The notes: generated by a model from the sequence alone, not told the origin. 48,193 nt of DNA from Streptomyces violaceusniger (GCA_005405945.1 BJHW01000003.1:1-48193); one strand, 5' to 3'. Counted from the first letter of the stretch, positions 1 to 7,864 are shown. Numbers and translations are program-made.

Positions 1-610
1 TTTATGGGTGACGGTCGATTTCCCGTTCAGGGAATCGGATGTCGCGTACACACTTTATCAGTGTACTTGGTTATTGATCCGGGCTTGCATTCTCTGTCTG
101 CGGCCGGTGCTGGCGGGTGACTATTACTGTGTGGCACCTCCACGCAGTCACTCAAAACAAAATTAGATCTGACGGCATTTTAGCCTGTCTTTCTATTCGG
201 AATAGGAGTTAGAGGAATTCAGGGGCGGGCTCGGAGGGAGTGTCAGGAGCAGCCGACGAGAGGGCCTTCGGGCCCCACCACACTCACTGAGGCCGGCCAC
301 CGGGCCGGACACCGGGCAGCACAAACACCCGACAGGACATGCCCGATTCCAGCTTGCAAGCCAGACCAAACCCGGCTGCAGGCCCGGACCGTCAACGCAA
401 CGACAACGACAGCACAGGGACGACACAACCGCCGCCACGAACACACCCCACAGAGAGGCCAGCCACCACCCACCACCCAGGCCGAGAAGGCACGGCCGCG
501 CGACGCGGGGGCCGGCGACGGCACCCAAGCCTCCATCACGGAGAGCCAGCCCGGCAGATAGCTTGCAAACCAGACCAACCCGGCTCAGCCCCAGGCGAAG
601 GGGAACAGCC
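1..610. other. Left-end non-coding stretch
   Basis: I see no supportable gene here. The first 220 bases are less GC-rich than the rest and contain small inverted repeats, for example a CGATTTCCC/GGGAATCG stem-loop around 18-40 and ACAC/GTGT arms around 50-65. A 26-27 bp imperfect direct repeat with core AGCTTGCAA occurs at 351-377 and 560-585. The open frames through this segment have no ribosome binding site and arginine- and proline-rich compositions typical of spurious frames. No known Streptomyces telomere motif was recognised. Confidence 0.5.
351..585 (+). repeat. Imperfect 26-27 bp direct repeat with AGCTTGCAA core
   Basis: Copies lie at 351-377 and 560-585 and share AGCTTGCAA, then CCAGACCAA and CCCGGCT, with one substitution and one base of length difference. 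An inverted copy of the core (GGGTTTGCAAGCT) lies at about 8127-8139, just upstream of the gene at 8149. The second copy lies just upstream of the small gene at 640, so the motif may be promoter-proximal in two places. Confidence 0.6.
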
Positions 611-639
611 GTGCCAGACATCGTCTGCGTCCGTTGTAC

Positions 640-921
640 ATGAACGTGACAACGAACGCACTCACCGATTCCTGTACACGACTCGCAGCCAGCCTCGCCC
701 TGTTCAGCATCGATCACTACATCGAGCAACGGCACGACGGCTACGCGTTGCTCGCGCTCAGCCACTCGCAGCGCCTCACACTTCAGGCACTGACCGCCGA
801 AGAAGATCTACTTCCCATCGACCGGCAAGACCGAGGTGTCGACACCACCCGGTTCGTCCTGACAGCAACAGAGACAGAACGCCTCGCAACACACCTCGAA
901 TCCACGCACGCACAGAGCTGA
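640..921 (+). CDS. Hypothetical protein, 93 aa
   Basis: A small soluble protein with no family I recognise. The ATG at 640 is preferred. It overlaps the TGA of an 11-codon frame (611-643, GTG start) that has an AAGGGG sequence upstream, so translation could be coupled through ATGA. A TTG at 634 would add two residues. The composition (S/T/L/E-rich, no arginine excess) is more protein-like than neighbouring frames. It could be a small helical regulatory or adaptor protein, but nothing specific supports that. Confidence 0.45.
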   Translation: MNVTTNALTDSCTRLAASLALFSIDHYIEQRHDGYALLALSHSQRLTLQALTAEEDLLPIDRQDRGVDTTRFVLTATETERLATHLESTHAQS

Positions 922-949
922 TGCAGCACCGGACGCCGCCAGGCCCTGG

Positions 950-1435
950 TCAGCTCACGTTGCGCACGTTCTCCTGCAAGTAGTCGTGTACGGCCTGCTC
1001 CGGCACCTTGAACGCGCGCCCTACCCGGACCGCCGGGAGGTGCCCACTGTGAACGAGCCGGTACACCGTCATCTTTCCGATCCGCATGAGCGAGGCGACT
1101 TCAGCGACGGTGAGGAAGCGCCCCTGGTCTGTCAGTTCCTGCGACGACTGCCGCTGCTCCGACGGGGTGGTCGGCTGCTGTCGGGAAGTCGTGGCGGACT
1201 GCCGCGCACGGCGTTGCGTAGCAGGGCACGGGCCAGCCTGGGCGCTGGTGCCGCCTCCTGGGCTGGGCTGCTGGGCGGAAGCCGGGTCGGTTTGGAACGC
1301 GGGTGTGATGTGCGCCAGGGCGTCAACGAGTTGACGTATAAAGCCCTGACGGGCCGGGTGGGGCGTCGGCTGGAAGGCCGGGGTGTCGCGTGTCAGCGCG
1401 ACGCGCAGCTGGGAGCCGAAGGAGTCAGGCCGCAT
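950..1435 (-). CDS. Excisionase/BldC-type HTH DNA-binding protein
   Basis: A 161-aa protein. The last ~55 residues form a helix-turn-helix of the excisionase/MerR-like class (FLTVAEVASLMRIGKMTVYR, then LVHSGHLPAVRVGRAFKVP). The first ~100 residues are a low-complexity P/Q/S-rich linker. The ATG at 1435 has AAGGAG just upstream, which decides the start although the frame stays open further upstream into the remains of the neighbouring membrane-protein gene. Such proteins bind DNA as small regulators or recombination directionality factors. No integrase lies nearby, so a transcriptional role is more likely. Confidence 0.75.
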   Translation of the reverse strand: MRPDSFGSQLRVALTRDTPAFQPTPHPARQGFIRQLVDALAHITPAFQTDPASAQQPSPGGGTSAQAGPCPATQRRARQSATTSRQQPTTPSEQRQSSQELTDQGRFLTVAEVASLMRIGKMTVYRLVHSGHLPAVRVGRAFKVPEQAVHDYLQENVRNVS

Positions 1436-1804
1436 TGGGATCTCCTTGCGCGGTCGCGCCGGGGGTTGGCGCGGGAGTGGCGGGAGCGGAAGCAGGCGGC
1501 GCTGGTTCCACGGCTTGATGAGCCAGTCCTTGCCGCAGCATCTGCTCAACGATCTTCGGAGCAGCGACCCCGACCACGAGTCCTCCCAGGGGCCGGTGAT
1601 CTGCGTCGACGCACCGAAGGCCGCGGCCAGGCCAGCTCCCACTCCCACCCGGATGATCACGGACGCCAGGTAAGCGGCGAAGGGAGCCTCGCCTTCCTTG
1701 CGCCAGGGGAAGTCCTTAACTCGGTGGATCGCCTGGTACAGGGCCAGGCCCTCCACCGCAGCCGCGCCGGCTAATCCCCACAGGGCCGCCACCCACCAGA
1801 GCAC
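1393..1804 (-). CDS. Small membrane protein, frameshifted
   Basis: The GTG at 1804 lies 8 bases after AAGGAG and opens a frame with two hydrophobic segments (WWVAALWGLAGAAAVEGLAL and a second near FAAYLASVIIRVGVGAGL). The frame is lost at the GGGG run at 1589-1592. Adding one base there restores the reading GLVVGVAAPKIVEQMLRQGL, which continues naturally and ends near 1393. A further shift would end it at 1425. It precedes the HTH gene and probably shared its transcript. Sequencing error or real inactivation cannot be separated from this sequence alone. Confidence 0.55.
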
Positions 1805-1964
1805 CAGATCAACTCCTTCCCCGACACCGGGCTGGTATCTCACCGAGGGTCACAGCACCGGGCGGTCTCCGCGAGAGCGGCTGCGGCCAACTTCGCCGGT
1901 CGGTCGTAGGGTTCCAGACAGGTTGGGCCACCCGGACGGGGTATCCGCGATCGCGCGGTCGGTA

Positions 1965-2042
1965 GGTCGCGGCTCTGGTCGCACGTCTGGTCGCGGCTCT
2001 GATCGCGACTCAAGGCGCGCCCCTGGTCGCGTCTCTGGTCGC
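1965..2042 (+). repeat. 12-bp-period array A (GGTCGC units)
   Basis: GGTCGC or close variants begin at 1965, 1977, 1989, 2001 (GATCGC), 2025 and 2037, exactly 12 bases apart with one degenerate unit at 2013. The array runs into the inverted-repeat arm at 2036 and lies about 80 bases before the hairpin at 2124-2151. Several other loci in the window show the same period with different unit sequences. Confidence 0.85.
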
Positions 2043-2165
2043 ATCGGGAAAACCGGCACGGCTCGCGTAGTGGCCCGCTGACCTCGCAAAACATCCCGCC
2101 CGCCGCGCCTCGCGGACGCCGACTACTTCCCTACAGAGGTGTCTGGCGAAGTCAGACCCGTGCCG
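2036..2165 (+). repeat. Left arm of ~130-bp inverted repeat
   Basis: This segment is about 93% identical to the reverse complement of 47976-48105 (about 9 substitutions, no gaps by eye). Shared blocks include ACCGGCACGGCTCGCGTAG, CGCTGACCTCGCAAAA and GTGTCTGGCGAAGTCAGACC. In both copies a 12-bp GGTCGC array lies on the side facing the window end. Substitutions fall without codon pattern, so this is probably a DNA or RNA element and not a coding region. Confidence 0.85.
2124..2151 (+). other. Conserved hairpin element (copy A)
   Basis: ACTTC pairs with GAAGT, and CAGA with TCTG around a GGTG loop, with an internal loop CCTA/GC. The element starts with CGCCGACTACTTC, which recurs at 5833, 7638, with one change at 7829, and inverted near 48017. 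Confidence 0.65.
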
Positions 2166-2780
2166 ACGTCTGCTGCGGCCAGCTACCGCACGGGTTAGCC
2201 GTCCTCCCCCCTCCCGCGCACGCCTGCGGCCACGTTCGGCAGCTCGTACAGCCGGGCTCGCGCCGTGAGGCGGCGCCCGCTCTTTCGAATACGCTGGCGC
2301 CGCCCCGGCCCATGTCAGAGATGTTCTGACACAGCTAAGGGGCGGCCCCGTGCGCCTGTCAGTGGACGGTCGCCCTGGTAGTGGGATCGAGCTGCCCGCC
2401 CACCCGCTTGCGTCTCGGGGCAACTGCGACCCGGCACCCCAGTGCCGGCCGGACCGCACGGCGCGAGCCGGGCGGAACATGGCGACCGGCCGCCCACTCC
2501 CCTCGCCCGCCGCCCGTCCCGCCCCGCCCCAACTCCCTCCCTTTCTTTGGCGTTCGGGGCAGTCGGGTGGCGTAGAGGGGATGTCAGGTCAAGTGGAAGG
2601 CCCCGACCACGGGGACTGACCTGCGGCGACGGGAAGCCCCGGAATCGGACTCGCGCAACCCCCAGCGCAACACCTACTGCAACCCCTTGGCGCAACAGGT
2701 GCCGCAACCCCGACCATGGCCACCGGCTCAGGCCCCATATCCGACCGGAACAACCAGACACCCACCGCCACACCACGGCC
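2166..2780. other. Gene-free stretch with GCAAC array
   Basis: No supportable gene. It holds GACCACGGGG followed by CTGACCTGCGG at 2605-2626, a pair repeated at 5536-5556, and an array of GCAAC starting at 2655, 2667, 2679, 2692 and 2704 (steps of 12, 12, 13 and 12). Read on the + strand the array would give ATP-containing tetrapeptide repeats, but no start or binding site supports translation. Confidence 0.6.
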
Positions 2781-2905
2781 CGAGGAGTTCATCGACTCCA
2801 CCCACGACGGCAAGGCGGACGCGTTCCGCAAGCGCTACCGCGACATGGACATCCAGTTCCTGGCAAGCAAGGAGTCGACGCAGGAGGAGTTCTTCCACAC
2901 CGTCC
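2781..2905 (+). pseudogene. dnaA: dnaA fragment (AAA+ domain remnant)
   Basis: The frame reads EEFIDSTHDGKADAFRKRYR, then DMDIQFLASKESTQEEFFHT. This matches the AAA+ core of actinobacterial DnaA, where the usual order is DGKADAFRKRYREMDI-LLVDD-IQFLADKESTQEEFFHTFN. The LLVDD Walker B motif is missing; the gap lies where MDI and DIQFL meet, as expected for slippage between short GACATC repeats. Homology stops after about 40 residues. It is a non-functional remnant, probably acquired from a chromosome. DnaA is otherwise absent from the window. Confidence 0.85.
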
Positions 2906-3870
2906 CTGGGCCGGGGACGAGAATCCCTTCTGCTCCATTCTGGAAAGCGGGCATGACTTCGAGCCGCACCGAGTGTCGGCGACGTGCGTCAAACTGGTCT
3001 CGGCGCCCGCGGGTTGTCGCCGAAACGTGGCGACGGCCCCCTGCTCGCAACAGGAGGCCGCCAACGCCAAGCACTGACCGTCGACCATTGGAGACCACGA
3101 TCTGCACTCCCTCTGAGCCTAAGTGCTCCCACTGTCAGTCCACCACCGACGATCACCTTGACGGGCCGCCGCTCGGCTCTGGACAGCCAGAACACTGCTA
3201 CAGGAGTGGCCGCCGTCAATTCCGTCGCCTGGTCAGCACAGCCACGGACGAACTGACCAGGACGGCCATCAAAGCCATCAGCAGCAGTGGTCTGCTCTTC
3301 CTCGCCTACTGGTGGAATCGCCACTGATCAAGCGCTGGGTTGGTCCATGGGCCAACCCAGTGGCCGAGCTCACCGACCACATCAAGTACCGCTTCTTGAC
3401 CCGCCGAGCGAAGCTTCGCTACGTCCACGACCGTGTCGTGAACAATCCCCCGTTCGGCACACGCTCGACATCCAGCCGGGCGGAGACGAGGACCGAGGTC
3501 GAGTGCCAGGAGGTGTCGCTGGGCGCAGCCGCACCGACGCTGCGCTCCAGCCGTCCCGCTATCACCCGACGAAGTGACTCAGAAGCCAGGTCAACCCCGA
3601 GACAGCGCAGCCGCCCGCAGCCATTGCCCCACCTCGGACGAACGCGAACAGCGCCGTCCTAGCGACCGCACGGCGACGAGGCTTCTGCTTGTCGGTTCCT
3701 GCCACGAAAGATCCTCCAGAAACATGGGCCGGTCACCCGGCGCGGGAACCCCTCGGTTCCCGCCCTTCCAGCTTCATGGCCAGCTTGCCTCGCAAGACCG
3801 CAAGTCGACCTGAGCTGAACGAAGTTGAAGAAAGCCGACTGGCATGCTGTGGGCGTCAACAACTGTCAAC
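2906..3870. other. Gene-free stretch, probably decayed sequence
   Basis: No frame here has a convincing start, composition or family match. A frame around 3312-3450 reads HIKYRFLTRRAKLRYVHDRV, which is protein-like, but I cannot assign it and it has no clear start. The stretch follows the dnaA fragment and may be further gene debris. Confidence 0.4.
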
Positions 3871-3881
3871 TGGGAGGTTGC

Positions 3882-4834
3882 ATGCCGATCGTCCTGCCCA
3901 ACACCGACCAGATCCCCGACGGGCCTCACCGTCGGCTCCTGCTTGCCGTGCATCAGCTGTACCGGGACGCCGGGAAACCCGGCATCCACCACACCAGCAG
4001 AACGATCCGGTCGCGGAACGACTTACGCGACACCATCAGCCACGAGGCGATCAGCAGGATCCTGCGGGGCGAAGTGATGCCGCGGCGATGGCAGAAGCTC
4101 GAAGCCCTTATCCAGCAGTATCTGGACTGGAGCGTCGACCGTCCCAGCCCGAGGAAAGCGCCATGGCGTTACGCAAGATTCAAACGCTCTGGCACCAAGC
4201 CACCGACGCCGCAGACAAGACTGCCACCGCCTCCACCCTGAGGAGCCGGCCCCTGCTCTATCCCGACGAGATCGTGGTCGAGGCCCTGAAACTCCCCGAC
4301 GACAAGGCCCGTGAACTCCTGATCAACGAAACCCGACGCCCCGGTCGTGAGCTGGTCCCCCTCGTCGTCGCGCTGATGCCGACACTTCCAGAGGAAGGGC
4401 TCAGGCTTCTGCACCTCGCGGGCATCACCTATGACATCGGAGACGATCCCCGCATCGCTGACACCATCGCACAGGTCCAGCGCTACCCGGCTGAGACCTG
4501 GCGCGGCCACGACCCCCTCCGCGCTCTCCTGCGCAACGCCAGTAAGCGCTCGGACTGCGGAGTCCATCTGATCAAGACGCTGATGAAGCGAAACAACACC
4601 GCTGCCGTGGAGAACTACCTAAAGACCTACGCCGAGCGCACCAGCGCGTGGGGAGCGGCAGAACTCGTGCGTGAGCTCACCAAGGCTCGCGGACTCCACC
4701 CCGTCATTGATCAATTTCTGCGAATGGTGAGCGAGCACACTCCGCGATCGCTGGCCCGGGAGGTGCCCGAGCAGTTGCGCCAGGTGGGCCGCCGACGCGA
4801 GGCCCGCACGTTGGCCGGACTACTCAACGGATAA
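3882..4834 (+). CDS. HTH-type helical protein, frameshifted
   Basis: The ATG at 3882 follows GGGAGG by four bases. The first ~90 residues (HRRLLLAVHQLYRDAGKPGI, then SHEAISRILRGEVMPRRWQK) resemble XRE-like N-terminal domains common in Streptomyces. The frame is lost at CCC 4143-4145. Inserting one C gives SVDRPQPEESAMALRKIQTL and joins it to a 223-aa frame ending at 4834, which is helical and L/R/E-rich. An ATG at 4163 with GAGGAAAG upstream could start the second part separately. The joined product is about 317 aa. The function is unknown; DNA binding is likely for the N-terminal part. Confidence 0.6.
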
Positions 4835-4923
4835 CCGAGTGGCCCAGCCCAGCAACGGATGGAGCAGCCCCAGTCGGCGTCAACGGCTTCCATGGAGGAA
4901 ATCCTCCAGGTCCCCTGCCGCTC

Positions 4924-5259
4924 TTATCGCTTCGCCTGAGTGACCCGGTCGAGCACGGCGCGTGCAGCTGCGATGAGGGCCACTTCGTCGTGAGGGCTCA
5001 GTTCGCCGCTCTCCGTGCCGGGGACAGGATCGCGATACGGGCTCGCGGCCTCCGTGTCCACCCGGCCAGCGTAAAGCTGGACCGTAGGGCCGCTGGTCAC
5101 CCCGAGCCAAACGCCCACGTTCACGTTCACGATCCGGGCGTGAGTGGGGAGTGCCCCTGCCCTGATGCGAGCCTGCTTGGTCCACCCGAGGCCATCAATG
5201 AGCTGCTGCGCCACATCGTGCGCGTACGGCCCCTGCGCAGCAAGCGCGTATTCATCCAT
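4924..5259 (-). CDS. Hypothetical protein, 111 aa
   Basis: A soluble acidic protein beginning MDEYALAAQGPYAHDVAQQL. It has a beta-rich centre (ARIVNVNVGVWLGVTSGPTV) and a helical C-terminus. No membrane segment or known motif is visible. It is convergent with the frameshifted HTH gene upstream. The composition is far more protein-like than the competing + strand frame over the same bases. I do not recognise the family. Confidence 0.6.
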   Translation of the reverse strand: MDEYALAAQGPYAHDVAQQLIDGLGWTKQARIRAGALPTHARIVNVNVGVWLGVTSGPTVQLYAGRVDTEAASPYRDPVPGTESGELSPHDEVALIAAARAVLDRVTQAKR

Positions 5260-5678
5260 GCACGGAGCCTAGGCAGTCACCGGGCGCCCCACCACGAGAA
5301 CAGTCAACCGGCTCGGTCCACCCGTCCTGCACGCCGTCCGTCGCGCTGGGATCAGCGTTGGGGAGGAGGCGGTCCCAGCGCCGCCCACGAATGCGCCCGG
5401 CGATCGGCCGGGCGCTCGTCATCCCGGCCGGGCGCGGCCAGCTCGCCGAGCGCAGCGGCGCCCCGTTCCCGACGAAGCCGCCCCGCTCCCCCACCCATTC
5501 GTCAGCAGGCGGCGTAGGAGGGAAGTCTGACTGCTGACCACGGGGCTGACCTGTGGAAACAGGCCCGTTTTCGAGGATGGGGTGTATCGGATAGTGCAAC
5601 CCCACTCGCACCCCCCTGGTGTGCCCGATGGTGTGCAGGATCGTGTCCACCCATGGCGCGCCGGGAGCCAGGGGCGAG
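5260..5678. other. Gene-free stretch
   Basis: No supportable gene. The segment contains GACCACGGGG followed by CTGACCTGTGG at 5536-5556, matching 2605-2626, and a GTGCAACCCC sequence before the array at 5679. A third GACCACGGGG lies at 5814. Confidence 0.45.
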
Positions 5679-5774
5679 GTTGCCTCTCGGGTTGCCCCTC
5701 AGGTTGCCCCTCGAGTTGCCTCTCAGGTTGCCCCTCGAGTTGCCTCTCAGGTTGCCCCTCGAGTTGCCTCGGAG
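5679..5774 (+). repeat. 12-bp-period array B (GTTGCC units)
   Basis: Eight units start with GTTGCC at 5679, 5691, 5703, 5715, 5727, 5739, 5751 and 5763. In the centre the units alternate as 24-bp pairs ending CTCTCAG and CCTCGA. On the minus strand this would read RGNS/RGNL repeats. The array is followed 64 bases later by the perfect hairpin at 5839. Confidence 0.9.
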
Positions 5775-5838
5775 GCCGAGTGCGAGCTGTCGAAACCGCT
5801 GTTCAGCCCCCTTGACCACGGGGTCTGAACACGCCGAC

Positions 5839-5875
5839 TACTTCTCTGAGCACCCCCCGGCTGCTCAGAGAAGTA
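5839..5875 (+). other. Perfect 14-bp hairpin (copy B)
   Basis: TACTTCTCTGAGCA at 5839-5852 pairs perfectly with TGCTCAGAGAAGTA at 5862-5875 around a 9-base CCCCCCGGC loop. It shares the CGCCGACTACTTC entry with the other copies, while the stem interior differs on both sides in a matched way. It is not followed by a T run. Confidence 0.85.
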
Positions 5876-6014
5876 CCACCCGACACGAACCAGGCCCCGC
5901 AGCACATCGCATTCACGCCCCGGGTCGACGGCTCTGGTCACTCCTGGGCCTGGTCGGCCGCCGGTAGGGCCCACACCAGATCGGGGCCCCGCGGCATCGC
6001 CGACGACCGCGTGC

Positions 6015-6197
6015 TCACGAGGCGCCGGCACTGACCACGGCGGCGACCATGGCGACCAGCACCGCCGCCCCGGCCAGCGCGACCGTCAGCGGCTGGGTCA
6101 GCACCGGGCGCCGGTACACGACGTAGGCCAGAGCCCCCAGGACCAGCAGGCCCACCAGGACCAGCAGCAGGACAACAAGAAGGGCAATCGTTGACAT
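6015..6197 (-). CDS. Small two-span membrane protein, 60 aa
   Basis: Almost the whole protein is hydrophobic: a first span in residues 4-28 (ALLVVLLLVLVGLLVLGALA), a short basic turn YVVYRRP, and a second span from about residue 37 to 56 (TVALAGAAVLVAMVAAVVSA). The ATG at 6197 is preceded by GAGAGG at a somewhat long distance. The positive turn suggests both termini face outward. Function unknown. It stands alone between non-coding segments. Confidence 0.65.
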   Translation of the reverse strand: MSTIALLVVLLLVLVGLLVLGALAYVVYRRPVLTQPLTVALAGAAVLVAMVAAVVSAGAS

Positions 6198-7503
6198 AGC
6201 GGAAGAAACCTCTCGGATTCAGGCATGGGCGTATCCACATGCGGCAGTTGGGAGCAGGTGCTCCACCCCCTGGTGTCACGGGGATGGAGCCAGACAGCAG
6301 CCGGACGTCCGGGGAGCCGGTTCGGGTCGTCCCAGACGAACGCGATCTGGTGACAGAACTGTGCGTCAGCGGCGGGTTAGCCGCGCAAGTCCGATCGACC
6401 TCCAATCTGTCAGCGCCAGCCGCGCCATTCGATACCTGTGACCTGCGAATTCGCGGAATCCGGCATTGAATGGCGCGCCTGCCACTGGTACGGAGCGCCA
6501 GCCGCCCTCATCTCCATGCCGGTCAAGTGCCCGGAGGGTTGTGCGGGTCTGCGGTCCGGCGACCGGCCAGCATTGAATGGCGCGTCCACTACTGGTAGGC
6601 GGGCTAGCCCCGCAACCCCGTTCTGCGGGGAACTCACGGGGTTGCACCGAGCGGTGGCTGAACCGTGTGCTGCACGGTGGGCCCGACGGTGGGACCAAGG
6701 GTCTTGCCGAGGGTGGGAACCCCCTCTCCCGCGCGCGGCCCGTTCCTGCTGGTCAGCCCGCGTGGTCAACCCATCCGGCCGCGCCGACACCTCTTCCCGC
6801 GGCCAGCCCGGAGAGGTTGGCAGGGATCCACGGCGCCGGGCGGACAGCGCTCGGTAGCCTGGTACCGGCTGGCTCCTGGGCCAAGTTGACGGCCGTCAAC
6901 TTGAGATCGAGCAAGGGACCGGACTGTCTCCCGCGCGAGATACCGAAATTCAACGGCCAGCCGTAGGCGCGCCTTAGGCGTTCGCGACCGGTGCCGACCG
7001 GGGGCCCGATTCCCCCGCCAACCGGGCTACCAACCGGGGGACCCGCTAGACCGGAAGCCCTCCCGGCCCGCGTCCGCACCGGTCAGGCCCGCGCCGGGCC
7101 CTTCCGATGCGACACGCAACTCCCAACTAATCCTCTGTGTTGGCTGTGACGGGCGCTGTGACCGGCGGCTGTGACGGCCGCGCCCGACCCGTGCGGGGGC
7201 GCGCACGTACGCGTGAACCGCGCGCGTGAAACCGCGGGCGGGCGGCACGGGCGACACGCCACACGCGCGGCACGCGTTGGACCCCACCCGGCACCCACCG
7301 CTGGCGCTCCGCCCGACCGCGAGAACGGGGCCGCCGCGACGGGCCGCTCGGCCCGCTCCTGCTGCTGCGCCTCGGCCTCGCTCGGCCGCCGCCCGCTCCC
7401 GCCACAGGGCGGCCCGCGCCTCGGCGTCCAGCGTCTCCAGATCGCGCCAGTGATTGCGCACCCGACCGAAGGCGACGGCAGTGCTGGGGGCAGAGCGCCG
7501 CAC
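6198..7503. other. Gene-free stretch with short repeats and a palindrome
   Basis: No convincing gene. Three related sequences lie at 6421-6430 (CGCGCCATTC), 6463-6477 and 6570-6584 (GCATTGAATGGCGCG). The first and second form perfect 10-bp inverted arms. A 22-bp perfect palindrome lies at 6882-6903. Segment 6904-7503 is very GC-rich and shows no gene signal. Confidence 0.5.
6882..6903. promoter_or_regulatory. 22-bp perfect palindrome
   Basis: The core TTGACGGCCGTCAA extends symmetrically by four bases on each side. Length and symmetry fit the operator of a dimeric repressor (TetR- or MarR-like), but no gene starts close by. It lacks a loop, so a transcription terminator is unlikely. Confidence 0.6.
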
Positions 7504-7563
7504 GAGGCGCCCGTCGAGGCGCCCGTCGAGGCGCCCGTCGAGGCGCTCCACGAGGCGCCTGCC
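7504..7563 (+). repeat. 12-bp-period array C (GAGGCGCCCGTC units)
   Basis: Five units start at 7504, 7516, 7528, 7540 and 7552; the first three are identical and the last two diverged. A conserved hairpin follows about 78 bases later at 7643. GGACGGGAAAACCCGCACG just after the array resembles CATCGGGAAAACCGGCACG after array A. Confidence 0.9.
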
Positions 7564-7637
7564 AGGGCGCCTCACCGCTGACAGCCGGACGGGAAAACCC
7601 GCACGTCAGAGCACCTGGTCAAGGGGCCCGGGGCGCG

Positions 7638-7671
7638 CCGACTACTTCCCTACAGAGGGGTCTGAGCGAAG
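7638..7671 (+). other. Conserved hairpin element (copy C)
   Basis: CCGACTACTTCCCTACAGAG is identical to copy A over 20 bases. ACTTC pairs with the later GAAG and CAGA with TCTG around GGGG. GACCCGTGCC follows, also as in copy A. Confidence 0.65.
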
Positions 7672-7719
7672 CCGGACCCGTGCCGGCGTCCGATGCGGTC
7701 CCAGGTCCTCGCTGAGCGA

Positions 7720-7749
7720 GGTCGCGTCCTGGATCGCAGCCTGGGTCGC
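7720..7749 (+). repeat. 12-bp-period array D (GGTCGC/GATCGC)
   Basis: Units GGTCGC, GATCGC and GGTCGC start at 7720, 7732 and 7744, the same unit and period as array A, again followed by CATCGG. The hairpin copy D begins about 85 bases downstream. Confidence 0.7.
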
Positions 7750-7833
7750 ATCGGTCGGTGCGGTACGCGGGCCTTCGACATGCGGCCTGATCAGGGAGAC
7801 AAGGGGTCGACACGAGGCCGGTTACGGCGCCCA

Positions 7834-7864
7834 CTACTTCCCTGGGGAGCCCTCTGCGGGAAGC
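7834..7864 (+). other. Conserved hairpin element (copy D)
   Basis: CTTCCC at 7838-7843 pairs with GGGAAG at 7858-7863, and GGGGAGCCC-type sequence fills the loop. The entry is CGCCCACTACTTC, one base from the other copies. The C/G pairs here replace T/A pairs of copy B, which keeps the stem. Confidence 0.55.

Noticed and set aside
1..60. Telomere of a Streptomyces linear plasmid
   Set aside because: Only small imperfect stem-loops are present; no recognised telomere palindromes, and the first bases do not match the reverse complement of the window's end.
193..765. 190-codon minus-strand frame near the left end
   Set aside because: Cys/Gly/Leu/Arg-rich out-of-frame composition and no ribosome binding site.
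950..1435. Excisionase of an integrative element
   Set aside because: No integrase gene or attachment-site repeat was found in the window; the HTH class also includes ordinary regulators.
1965..2046. Tetrapeptide-repeat proteins encoded by the 12-bp arrays (RDQS-, RGNL-, RLDG-like)
   Set aside because: Differences between the two 130-bp arms are mostly non-synonymous in the frame read, starts lack binding sites, and units differ between loci. A DNA or RNA role fits better.
4143..4145. Programmed -1 frameshifting in the HTH gene
   Set aside because: No X XXY YYZ slippery heptamer, and the same one-base loss occurs in many unrelated genes, pointing to a common artefact.
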